A DNA stretch of 64,000 bases from Sphingobacterium athyrii (GTDB taxonomy: Bacteria > Bacteroidota > Bacteroidia > Sphingobacteriales > Sphingobacteriaceae): positions 248,001-312,000 of the forward strand of contig NZ_QCXX01000002.1 in the NCBI RefSeq assembly GCF_003071065.1, read 5' to 3'. This document shows positions 10,360 to 18,729 of the stretch, piece after piece; positions within the stretch are counted from its first letter, which is position 1, and each line of letters starts with the position of its first letter. The position numbers and the translations under genes are program-made. The notes beneath the pieces were generated by a model. It was not told where the DNA came from and searched no databases. It was given only the letters and a program-made list of their open reading frames with translations.

Positions 10360-11418
10360 TTATCTTAGACCTAAGAAATTTTGTACGAATGCATCGTCGT
10401 TTAGTTCTGGATAATCGCTGTACACACGGTCGATTTCCTCTTTTTGCCCCGGCGATAGTTGTTCCTTTGGATTGATACACCAAGTACCTTTCATCAAGCC
10501 CTGACGCGTAAGGACTTCATGGAGCCCCGGTATACAGCCGTGAAAAGCATTTGCCGGATCAAAAAATGCAGCATTGCTGTCGGTTATTGCAATGGCTTTG
10601 CTTAATAGGTGACTTGCTGTCTGATTATCAGGATTGCATTTGTAAGCCTTAATTTCATCCAGAAGTGTTACTGCTTTTTGCGTCCACACGGCCCAATGAC
10701 CCAGTAAGCCTCCTTTAAAATCAATCTCAACAATCTTCCCGTTCACTGGAAATTGATAAGTGGTCATTAGGTCATTGACAATATTGTCATCATTGCCTGT
10801 ATACATGGCGATTTGATCACTACGATTTGAATTTGCGAGCGCACGCATGACATCCAGTGTTTGGTAGCGATTGAAAGAAGCACATTTGATAGCAACAACA
10901 TTTTCTATCGCAACAAACTCCTGCCAAAAGGAATAGGAAAAAATACGTCCGCCCACCGAGGGTTGGAGATAGAATCCAAATACCGGAATGATAGCGGCAA
11001 TTGCACGTACCCGATCAAGTATAGCCTTTTCTGTCCATCCGTTGAGCCCGCCCATACTTAATAAGCCAATATCATAGCCATATATAAGTGCTGTGTTTGC
11101 CTCCTGTATCGCTTGCTCGGTAGGTCCGCAGATGCCCGCAATCTTAAGAAAGGGGCGTTGAAGCTGCGCCTTGTCCACCTCTTCGCTGGCCCATTTTAAA
11201 ACAGTTTCGAATAGGTTGATTTTTGGATCACGAATTTCGAACTGGGTGGAATGTACGGCGACGGCAATTCCTCCAGCTCCGCTTGCGATGTAATATTTTG
11301 TCAAAAGGCGTTGAGACTCTTCATCTATGCTGCGGTCTTCATGAAGAGCCAGGGGATGGGCGGGGATGACCGTTCCTGCCTGGAGATGTTGTTGTAAATT
11401 AGCGTCTAATTTTTTCAT
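10360..11418 (-). CDS. Dihydrodipicolinate synthase (DHDPS/NAL) family class I aldolase
   Basis: TIM-barrel Schiff-base lyase/aldolase of the DHDPS / N-acetylneuraminate lyase / 2-keto-3-deoxy-sugar-acid aldolase superfamily, 352 residues, longer than the 290-300 of true DapA. The Schiff-base lysine is in VVAIKCASFNRY and the catalytic tyrosine in GFYLQPSVGG. The divergent sequence and the position between an epimerase-like gene and SusC argue against lysine biosynthesis. A role in cleaving or forming a 2-keto-3-deoxy sugar acid is likely from the family; the substrate is not visible. The gene is 18 bp downstream of the epimerase-like gene. Confidence 0.88.
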   Translation of the reverse strand: MKKLDANLQQHLQAGTVIPAHPLALHEDRSIDEESQRLLTKYYIASGAGGIAVAVHSTQFEIRDPKINLFETVLKWASEEVDKAQLQRPFLKIAGICGPTEQAIQEANTALIYGYDIGLLSMGGLNGWTEKAILDRVRAIAAIIPVFGFYLQPSVGGRIFSYSFWQEFVAIENVVAIKCASFNRYQTLDVMRALANSNRSDQIAMYTGNDDNIVNDLMTTYQFPVNGKIVEIDFKGGLLGHWAVWTQKAVTLLDEIKAYKCNPDNQTASHLLSKAIAITDSNAAFFDPANAFHGCIPGLHEVLTRQGLMKGTWCINPKEQLSPGQKEEIDRVYSDYPELNDDAFVQNFLGLR

Positions 11419-11436
11419 TGGAATAATTGTTTTTCT

Positions 11437-12459
11437 TTAGAATTTCCCTTTTCTTTCTTGAAAATGGGTGTCTTTGTTCCAGAGCTCACCGCCGTTCATT
11501 AACCAGTGTGCCGTAATAGCAATGGCTTCCCGGATGGTCGTTTTTGGATAGCCAAATAGGCGGTGACATTCAGAGGCATTGTTGAGCAGGGCTGTTCCTG
11601 CAGCTTGGTTTATAAATACCGGTGTACTGTTGAAATGTTCGCCAAATCGCTCAGCAATCCAACGTATAGATAGGATTTCAGGACCGGTCACATTCAATAT
11701 TTTTGCAGGAGTCTGGCAGTGCAATAGGGATCTTAAAGCAATTTCATTCGCGTCCCCTTGCCAGATTACATTCACGTTTTCGGTTGTCAGGTCTATGGGC
11801 AATTGCTCCTTGACAGCTTTTGCTATTTCAACCAATACACCATAGCGAAAATCGACAGCGTAGTTTAGTCTATAGATAAGGGTCGGTGTATGGTTTTTCT
11901 TGGCAAAATATTCGAAAATGCGCTCTCGGCCCAAGCAGGATTGTGCGTACTCACCCACAGGTTCTGGTGTAGTTTCTTCGGATGCTCCGGCACGATTGAT
12001 GGGCACAAAAGGAAGTACATTACCCGATGAAAAGGCGACAATATTGGATTTTTCGAAATGGGAGGCAACCATTCCGGGGAGGTAGGTGTTCATCGCCCAG
12101 GTGAAGTCCTCATTTCCCGTTGTGCCAAATTTATGCCCGGCCAGGTAAATAACATTGCGGACCTGCGGAAGCTCCTTGAGCTGATTGGGATCCAATAGGT
12201 CGCAGGCAATAGTCGAGACACCGATATCTTCTAATTCCTGCTGTAATTCTGTCGTTGAAAAGCGCGATACGCCAATAACCTTTTTTTTAATGCCAGCAGC
12301 CTCAATCGCCCGAATAGCCAATTTAGCCATGCTTGGCCCCATTTTTCCGCCGATTCCTAAGAATAGGATGTCTCCCTGGATTTTTTTTATGTCTTCAATG
12401 AGCTCCGCCGATGGCGCGAGTATCTGTTGCTCTAATGCTGCTAAAGTGTTGTTATCCAT
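11437..12459 (-). CDS. NAD-dependent epimerase/dehydratase-like protein with altered YxxxK motif
   Basis: Extended short-chain dehydrogenase fold of 340 residues. The cofactor loop FLGIGGKMG near residue 33 is a Rossmann glycine motif; SSGNVLPF gives the catalytic-serine region. The expected Tyr-xxx-Lys reads Y171-A-Q-S-C175 (codons in 11935-11949), so the catalytic lysine is replaced by cysteine. Either the chemistry differs from classical epimerases or the assignment of the active site is wrong. Neighbours are an aldolase-type enzyme 18 bp downstream and an unusual Nramp-fold transporter upstream, all in the same leftward operon, so a sugar-acid substrate is plausible. Confidence 0.8.
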   Translation of the reverse strand: MDNNTLAALEQQILAPSAELIEDIKKIQGDILFLGIGGKMGPSMAKLAIRAIEAAGIKKKVIGVSRFSTTELQQELEDIGVSTIACDLLDPNQLKELPQVRNVIYLAGHKFGTTGNEDFTWAMNTYLPGMVASHFEKSNIVAFSSGNVLPFVPINRAGASEETTPEPVGEYAQSCLGRERIFEYFAKKNHTPTLIYRLNYAVDFRYGVLVEIAKAVKEQLPIDLTTENVNVIWQGDANEIALRSLLHCQTPAKILNVTGPEILSIRWIAERFGEHFNSTPVFINQAAGTALLNNASECHRLFGYPKTTIREAIAITAHWLMNGGELWNKDTHFQERKGKF

Positions 12460-12466
12460 AGCTGAT

Positions 12467-13699
12467 TTATTTGATTAAATTGTAAAAATTACTGATAGCG
12501 AGGGCGACGAGCAATACAAGTCCCAGGACGGTCCACAATTTCGTCAATGGTTTGTTTCGGAGATCGCCCATGATCTCCTGATCGTTGGCGATGAGAAATA
12601 GGATAATACCAATAAAAGGGACAAGGAAAATGGTGATACTTTGTGCAAAAACAATTAGTTCCAAGGGTAGGTTTCCGAAGATAAGGGCAATGACAGAACC
12701 AAAAATCATAACCATGGAAATGAACAGCTTGACTTTCGGATGGTTCAGGTTATTGCCATAACCAAAGGTATCACCGAGTAATGATCCGCCGAGGACGGCG
12801 TTTCCAATTAAGGACGAAAAAGAGGCTCCAAACAGTCCGACGAAAAAGAGGTGCGAAGCATAAGTTCCCAAAAGTGGCTCCAGCGCACGACCCATTTCAG
12901 CAGCCGAACGCAGTTTGATGCCCTGAGGATGGAGTGTGTTCGCCGCACATACCATTACGGCGGCACTCATAATGCCCAGGATAATGATACCGATCCGGCT
13001 TCCCATGAGCTGCCTTTGGGTCGTCTGCTGGTCGCCGGATAATTTGCGCCGGGATTGTACGAGATAGCTCTGATAGAAAGCGCCCACAATGGAAAAACAG
13101 GAAGCCGTAAAAGCAATGATCAGGCCGACTGAGCCAGGTGGGATACTTGGTGCAAATCCTTTAAGAAAGTCGCCTACAGGGGTCTCAATCATAATCGCTG
13201 TTGAAAGAAAGGCAAAGAGCATAAGAATAATCAATGCCAGCATTAATTTTTCCAGCAGTGCGTAGAATGATTTAAAGAAGAGTAGCAGAATACCGATCAC
13301 ATTGAACACAATAATCCAAATTTGCGGATTTGTTCCTGTTGCCTCCGAAATGGAAATGGATACCCCGGTGGCGTTGCCCGATTGGAAGCAGGTGGCGACG
13401 AGAAAAATACCGATGCCAATAACAATGGATATTGTCTTCCCGAATTTATTTCGGATTAAAGTGAGGAGGGATTCGTCACGGGCAATGCCGATACGTGCCG
13501 CCATATTGGTGAAAACTGTCATAAAACAGATGGCGACAACGACGACCCAAAGGAGTGAAAAACCGTAATCGGCGCCCATTTTTGATGTAATGGTCATTTT
13601 ACTTGGACCGAAAACCAGAGCCGCAGTAATGACACCCGGTCCCAGGATGGATAACCAGTTCTTGAATAAGGAGCGTTTGGGAGCTTGTTGCTGTTCCAT
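12467..13699 (-). CDS. Nramp-fold membrane transporter lacking the metal-binding motifs
   Basis: Integral membrane protein of 410 residues with about eleven hydrophobic segments and overall Nramp (SLC11/MntH) similarity, including GADYGFSLLW after TM1 and SYLVQSRR after TM6. The TM1 metal motif DPGN reads G31-P-S-K34 and the TM6 motif MPHN reads S203-I-V-G206, so the residues that coordinate Mn2+/Fe2+ are absent. A metal role is therefore doubtful. Since Nramp proteins share the LeuT fold, carriage of a small organic acid or amino-sugar product of this locus is a reasonable alternative. It lies 5 bp after the dehydrogenase gene and 7 bp before the epimerase-like gene. Automated annotation would probably call it a divalent metal transporter. 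Confidence 0.82.
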   Translation of the reverse strand: MEQQQAPKRSLFKNWLSILGPGVITAALVFGPSKMTITSKMGADYGFSLLWVVVVAICFMTVFTNMAARIGIARDESLLTLIRNKFGKTISIVIGIGIFLVATCFQSGNATGVSISISEATGTNPQIWIIVFNVIGILLLFFKSFYALLEKLMLALIILMLFAFLSTAIMIETPVGDFLKGFAPSIPPGSVGLIIAFTASCFSIVGAFYQSYLVQSRRKLSGDQQTTQRQLMGSRIGIIILGIMSAAVMVCAANTLHPQGIKLRSAAEMGRALEPLLGTYASHLFFVGLFGASFSSLIGNAVLGGSLLGDTFGYGNNLNHPKVKLFISMVMIFGSVIALIFGNLPLELIVFAQSITIFLVPFIGIILFLIANDQEIMGDLRNKPLTKLWTVLGLVLLVALAISNFYNLIK

Positions 13700-13703
13700 A
13701 AAT

Positions 13704-15227
13704 TTAGCGTAATGAGGTTAAGTTCTGTTGGTTGATTTTAGAGGCATTATTCCCAAAATGAGTTCGAATATAATTTGCAACCGCGATGATCTCCTCGTCT
13801 TTGAGAAACGAAAATGCCGGCATTGCACCCTCATAGTTGACCCCATTGATCGACTGACCGTTCAGTCCATGTAAAAGCAGCTTTAATAGGGGTTTGGGCT
13901 CACCAATGACCGTGGCTGACTGTGTTAATGGCGGAAATGTATTTGTCAGTCCCTTACCGTCAGATTTGTGACAGGAAGCGCAATAGGAATCGTATAATGT
14001 TTGCCCGTTTTTTACGGTCGGCGCGATACTGTTGGCCGTTTGTGGCTTAAGGATGGGAGCGGCCGCCTTGTCTGAAAGCCGAAGCCGATAAATAACATCG
14101 TCATCTGGCTTCGGAAATCCTTTTTGCGGATTCCAGTCACGGTTGCTCGAACAGAAATAGATATCACCGTTGGGTAAAACCAAAACCGAGCGCAAGCGGC
14201 CAAGCTGATCTTTAAATAAAACTTTTTCATCGGTTATCTTTTTGCCATCGGCTGATAATTTCAGAATCCGTAAGGACTGGTTTTTTAGCGTTGCTAAAAT
14301 CAAGCTGTTCTGCCATTCAGGGATGGTTGCGGCACCATAATAAGCCATTCCGGAGGGGGCAACCACTGGTGTCCACGATTTTATCGGTTCAGTTCGAGGG
14401 CTTAGCGTGGCTATAGCTTTTTCCTTTTCGGTATCAATCATACCTTCAATTTGCGGCCAGCCATAATTTTTAAGGGGCTGGATAAGATTAATCTCATCTT
14501 CAATGGCATCCCCATGTTCGGAGGTGTAGATTGTTCCTTTGTCGTTATGGGTAAGTCCCTGCATATTACGGAAACCCCAGGCATAAACATAACTGTTTGC
14601 TATCGGATTATCCGAAGGAATCGTACCATCCAAGTTTAACCGTAAGATCTTTCCATTTAACGAACAGCTATCCTGGGCAAAGGTATCACTTGCCGCATCG
14701 CCTGTCGCCCAATACACTTTCTTGTCAGAAGATACAATGACACGCGAACCATTGTGTCCGGTATTGCCGGGTATCTGCAACAGGAGCTTAGGGTTGGACA
14801 GTCTGCCATCGGCACTATAATCGTAGCGGTACAAATTTGAAAAAATAAGGCTGTCTCTTTTACTGGTATACGACAGATAGAGGTAGGCCTGCTCGTGTTC
14901 AGGCTGATACAGGGACATACCTAACAAGCCGAGCGTACGCTGATGGTAGACGTCTTTTAGGCTGTCGACTAAACTGACCTTTTTTGTTTGTATATCCAGC
15001 CTTCGGATACTTCCGCCAATTTCCGAAAATAAAATAGCCCCGTTTACATGATCGTATTGTAAGTCCCATGGAACTTGTAGGCCAGTGGCCTCTTTGGATA
15101 AAGAAAGTATGCTGTTCTCCAATTGGATGCTATTGATTATCACTGTCTCCTTTTCGTCCCTTGTAGAACAGGAAGACAGAAAGAACATCAATGGCAATAA
15201 CCAAACATAGTTTATTTGTTGTTTCAT
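13704..15227 (-). CDS. Secreted PQQ-type sugar dehydrogenase (glucose/sorbosone dehydrogenase) fused to cytochrome c
   Basis: Lipoprotein signal (FFLSSCSTRD), a six-bladed glucose/sorbosone dehydrogenase propeller (about residues 45-390; motifs NTGHNGSRV, YAWGFRNMQGL, TSEHGDAIEDEINL), then a C-terminal cytochrome c domain with heme motif CASCH and a distal methionine candidate in GAMPAF. Known relatives oxidise aldoses with pyrroloquinoline quinone and hand electrons to the fused cytochrome; they act in the periplasm or on the outer membrane. It is the first gene of the leftward operon. Its promoter overlaps a TTGTATACAA-like operator, suggesting control by the GntR protein of this locus. Oxidising a sugar to a lactone would fit the SMP-30 lactonase encoded at 23.9 kb. 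Confidence 0.88.
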   Translation of the reverse strand: MKQQINYVWLLPLMFFLSSCSTRDEKETVIINSIQLENSILSLSKEATGLQVPWDLQYDHVNGAILFSEIGGSIRRLDIQTKKVSLVDSLKDVYHQRTLGLLGMSLYQPEHEQAYLYLSYTSKRDSLIFSNLYRYDYSADGRLSNPKLLLQIPGNTGHNGSRVIVSSDKKVYWATGDAASDTFAQDSCSLNGKILRLNLDGTIPSDNPIANSYVYAWGFRNMQGLTHNDKGTIYTSEHGDAIEDEINLIQPLKNYGWPQIEGMIDTEKEKAIATLSPRTEPIKSWTPVVAPSGMAYYGAATIPEWQNSLILATLKNQSLRILKLSADGKKITDEKVLFKDQLGRLRSVLVLPNGDIYFCSSNRDWNPQKGFPKPDDDVIYRLRLSDKAAAPILKPQTANSIAPTVKNGQTLYDSYCASCHKSDGKGLTNTFPPLTQSATVIGEPKPLLKLLLHGLNGQSINGVNYEGAMPAFSFLKDEEIIAVANYIRTHFGNNASKINQQNLTSLR

Positions 15228-15267
15228 TGTCGGTCAATGGTTACTTTTTTGATTTATCTGGTTATGT

Positions 15268-15299
15268 CAAAATTAGTTTATTAAAAATAAATATACAAA
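15268..15299 (-). promoter_or_regulatory. Promoter of the leftward dehydrogenase-SusCD operon
   Basis: On the minus strand TTTG (15299-15296), a 20-nt spacer and TAATTTTG (15275-15268), about 40 bp before the ATG at 15227. The -33 element is part of the outer operator half (ATATACAAA), so bound repressor would block sigma access. Confidence 0.5.
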
Positions 15300-15322
15300 A
15301 AATAATGTAATTTGTATACAAA
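15291..15322. promoter_or_regulatory. GntR operator pair A
   Basis: The perfect palindrome TTTGTATACAAA at 15311-15322 has a weaker partner ATATACAAA at 15291-15299; the hexamer centres are 23 bp apart. The same arrangement recurs at the other units of this locus. Confidence 0.55.
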
Positions 15323-15448
15323 ATTATTAGATACGTATTGCTAAATTCGATTTAGTGTTGTTATTAGTTAATTCTATAGATAGTTTTACTAGGTTGATCT
15401 GTGTTTATTAGGGAGGATGCTTTGTAAAAAAGTAAAAAAAATATTGAA

Positions 15449-15480
15449 TTGTATACAAAAAATATATATTATTGTATTCA
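15449..15480. promoter_or_regulatory. GntR operator pair B
   Basis: TTGTATACAA at 15449-15458 and TTGTATTCA at 15472-15480; hexamer centres 23 bp apart. It lies 122-153 bp upstream of the rightward SusC start at 15602. Confidence 0.5.
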
Positions 15481-15601
15481 CTATGATAAAGTATAGGAGC
15501 GAAGTCATTGTAAATTATAAAACGAAATGCCGCTTCTTTAAAATACCAATAAACTGAAGAGCTTATAAATCATTTATTTAACCACTTTAACCTGAGTATT
15601 C

Positions 15602-18600
15602 ATGATACTAAAACAGATTAAAATACGGGATGTGATAAACAGGAACTGTCTTTTGGTTGGACTGCCTTTTATTTCAATGGGTGCGTTTGCCTCTGTTCCC
15701 TCTTTTCCCTATCTGGAAAAGATTCCTATTCAACGCGTTCTTAATTCGGCAGGGAGCGCAGTAAATTTTCAACAGCAGATCGTTGGGCAGGTGCTCGATG
15801 CGAAAGGTCAGCCACTGGCTGGAGTGGAGGTGCGCAATCTTAAAAACTCATCCGTTACGGTGACAGATCAGGAGGGGCGGTTCAAATTGAATGGGTCTTC
15901 TTCGGATCAGATTCAGTTTCGCCTGATCGGTTTTAGTACAAAGGTGGCTTTGGCAAGGGATGTGCAGGCTTTGGTGCTTGAAACGAATGAAAGTACGCTT
16001 GATGAAGTCGTTGTAGTTGGTTATGGTAAGCAGAAGAAAGAGACGCTGACAGGTTCTGTTTCCAGTGTTAGGTTTGATGAGTCAACGGTGAGCCGACCAA
16101 ACATGAATTTAGCATCCGCTTTGGTCGGTAAGGCATCTGGACTTAATATTGCGCAGACCTCCGGTAGTCCCGGTGCAGAAGGATTTGATCTGTTGATTCG
16201 TGGTAAGGGGACAATGAATGATGCTTCTCCTTTGGTTGTCATTGACGGGGTGCCCGGTGCATTGAATGATGTCAATCCCAATGATGTGGAAAGTATATCC
16301 GTGTTGAAGGATGCATCATCGGCTGCAATATATGGTTCCCGGGCTGCGAATGGCGTTATACTGGTAACTACTAAGCGCGGGAAGGGAGAAGATTTTACTG
16401 TAACTTATAATGGGTACTTCGGGCGCCAGCAAGTGGCTAAAAATATCGATTTTATAACTGATATGGCAACCCATATGGAGCTTGTTAACGAGTCGGAAGG
16501 GCGGGAAAAATATAGCGCTGAATTAATTGATACCTGGAGAAAGGAGTCGGCGGCAGGTAATCCGCTGTATCCAAATACAGATTGGTACAAGGAAATGCTG
16601 AATACCGCGCCGTTAACCGAACATACACTGTCTGTTCGTGGCGGCGGTAAAAAAGGGAATTTTGCCATGTCCTTGGGTTTTCTGGATAACAAGGGGGTGG
16701 TGGATAATTCCGGTTTCAAAAAATATGATTTTCGGATCAATGCCGATACGAAGATCAAGAATATCTTGACCTTGGGCGGAAATGTTTTTGGTACCTGGTC
16801 AAACCGGCAGCCTCTGGATGTGAATAGCTTTTTTGGAGCGATCCGTAATACGACGCCGGGAGTTGTGCCACAGTATGAGGACGGCCGTTATGGAGGGGAG
16901 ATGTTTCTAGGGCTGCCTCAGGGGTCTAATCCAAGAGCTTATGTAGATAATATTCGGGGTGACTACGAAAGGCAAAAGCTTGGGCTTAAGTTTTTTAGTA
17001 TAGTGAATTTCATGGAAAATCTGGAGTGGGAGAGTAGTTTTGGTTTTAATTACAACAATAACCGGAATTGGGAATATGTGCGGCCTTACTCCTTGTGGAA
17101 CTTACAGACCGGATTGGAATATCAAAAAAAGCCAAGCGTAAGTAGTTTGTTCAATGGTAGCATCCGTAATTATACAACGGTGCTGAATACCCTGTTGCGG
17201 TACCGTGAAACAATTGCGGACAATCATCATTTGGCGGTATTGCTTGGTTTTGATCAGCAGTATAACCGTATGGACAAATTTGATGCAAAAAAGAATGATA
17301 TATTGGGGGATGATGCGATCTATATTCTGGATGCGGGGGCAAACCTTGAAGCGATCAATGGTTCCGGGACAGATGATGCTCTTCAGTCTTATTTTGGTCG
17401 TTTGAATTATGATTTTAAAGGAAAATATCTATTTGAAGCAAATGCACGCTATGACGGTTCTTCCCGGTTTGCAAAGGAGAATAGATGGGGGTTCTTCCCG
17501 TCCTTTTCAGCGGGCTGGCGTGTAACGGAAGAGGAGTTTGCGCAGCCTTTGAAAGCTATATTTGATGAAATTAAAATTCGTGGTTCATGGGGTAAGCTGG
17601 GGAATAATAGAATCGGCGATTATACTTATCAAGTCGTATACGGTTCCTATTTGTATCCATTTGGTGGTCAGCTGAAGCAAGGGGTGGCGCCAAAGGAAAT
17701 TGCGAACAGTAAAATTATGTGGGAAACGACAACGATCGCTAATATCGGTTTGGATCTTGCTTTGTTAAATAATAGGTTGACTTTTAGCGCGGAATATTTT
17801 GATCGTAACACCTCGGATATCCTGACAAAGATCCCTATTCCTATGGTTATGGGTAACTTCTCGCCACCCTGGCAGAATATTGCCGAGATGCGTAACAGAG
17901 GGGTTGATCTCCAGCTTGGATATTTTGGGAAAATAGGTGCAGATTGGTCCTACGGTCTGAATGGTAACCTGTCCTTCCTGAACAATAAAGTGATTAAGTT
18001 CAACGGTAATAGATCAATCAATGAAAGTTATATTACCATGGAAGGAAAGCCTTTCAATAGTTTTTATATGCTTGAATTTGATCGAATTATACAGGACCAA
18101 AGTGAAATTGATCAATTGAAGGCTGATGGTTATACTTTTGGGACATATGTGGGCGGAGAACCTAAACCGGGGGATATGTTGTACAAAGACGTGAACGGCG
18201 ACAAGGTGTTCAATGAGGAGGATAGGGTTGTCAAGAATTATTCGGGATTGCCTAAAGTTACCTACGGATTGAGTCTGAATGCAGGTTTTAAGGGTTTTGA
18301 TCTGAACGTCGTGGCACAAGGTGTTAGTGGTGTGAAGCAATATTGGGGTAACGATGGTTTTAATACCTTCAACATCAATGAAGGTTTCTTGCAGAATGCG
18401 GAAATATTAAACCGCTGGACACCTGAAAACCATTCTACCGAATATCCGCGACTGCGTACTTCGGGCAGTGCTTTAAATACCGTATACAGTGACTACTGGT
18501 TGCATAATACCTCGTTTTTGAGAATAAAATCGCTACAGCTGGGCTATGCTTTGCCAAAAGAGGCTTCGGCAAAATTTAAAGTGGATAGGTTACGTGTATT

Positions 18601-18718
18601 CGCTAATCTGGAGAATTACTTTACATTCACAAAGTTCAAAGGTTATAATCCGGAGAACGCCAGTGTCTCTTATCCCTTAATGAAACAATGGGTAGTTGGT
18701 TTAAATGTAACATTTTAA
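15602..18718 (+). CDS. SusC/RagA-type TonB-dependent outer-membrane receptor (second)
   Basis: Outer-membrane channel of 1038 residues with an extended N-terminus, carboxypeptidase-regulatory-like domain (QIVGQVLDAKGQPLAGVEV), the segment DEVVVVGYGKQKKETLTGSV, the plug motif NDVESISVLKDASSAAIYGS and a barrel ending MKQWVVGLNVTF. It is the first gene of a rightward run SusC-SusD-lyase and is only distantly similar to the SusC at 7261, so the locus has two independent uptake channels. The ATG at 15602 is chosen; the signal sequence ends around residue 30. Confidence 0.96.
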   Translation: MILKQIKIRDVINRNCLLVGLPFISMGAFASVPSFPYLEKIPIQRVLNSAGSAVNFQQQIVGQVLDAKGQPLAGVEVRNLKNSSVTVTDQEGRFKLNGSSSDQIQFRLIGFSTKVALARDVQALVLETNESTLDEVVVVGYGKQKKETLTGSVSSVRFDESTVSRPNMNLASALVGKASGLNIAQTSGSPGAEGFDLLIRGKGTMNDASPLVVIDGVPGALNDVNPNDVESISVLKDASSAAIYGSRAANGVILVTTKRGKGEDFTVTYNGYFGRQQVAKNIDFITDMATHMELVNESEGREKYSAELIDTWRKESAAGNPLYPNTDWYKEMLNTAPLTEHTLSVRGGGKKGNFAMSLGFLDNKGVVDNSGFKKYDFRINADTKIKNILTLGGNVFGTWSNRQPLDVNSFFGAIRNTTPGVVPQYEDGRYGGEMFLGLPQGSNPRAYVDNIRGDYERQKLGLKFFSIVNFMENLEWESSFGFNYNNNRNWEYVRPYSLWNLQTGLEYQKKPSVSSLFNGSIRNYTTVLNTLLRYRETIADNHHLAVLLGFDQQYNRMDKFDAKKNDILGDDAIYILDAGANLEAINGSGTDDALQSYFGRLNYDFKGKYLFEANARYDGSSRFAKENRWGFFPSFSAGWRVTEEEFAQPLKAIFDEIKIRGSWGKLGNNRIGDYTYQVVYGSYLYPFGGQLKQGVAPKEIANSKIMWETTTIANIGLDLALLNNRLTFSAEYFDRNTSDILTKIPIPMVMGNFSPPWQNIAEMRNRGVDLQLGYFGKIGADWSYGLNGNLSFLNNKVIKFNGNRSINESYITMEGKPFNSFYMLEFDRIIQDQSEIDQLKADGYTFGTYVGGEPKPGDMLYKDVNGDKVFNEEDRVVKNYSGLPKVTYGLSLNAGFKGFDLNVVAQGVSGVKQYWGNDGFNTFNINEGFLQNAEILNRWTPENHSTEYPRLRTSGSALNTVYSDYWLHNTSFLRIKSLQLGYALPKEASAKFKVDRLRVFANLENYFTFTKFKGYNPENASVSYPLMKQWVVGLNVTF

Positions 18719-18729
18719 GACGAAAAGCC

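Larger units (their letters stand above)
15228..15601. other. Divergent intergenic control region between the two main locus operons
   Basis: 374 bp, very AT-rich, without a gene. It holds a leftward promoter with an operator pair near 15291-15319 and a second operator pair near 15451-15479 on the SusC side. No convincing TAnnTTTG box was found for the rightward SusC gene. Confidence 0.7.

Noticed and set aside
10360-11418. Reading the DHDPS-family gene as dapA of lysine synthesis
   Set aside because: The protein is longer and divergent and sits in a SusC/SusD operon, not with other lysine genes.
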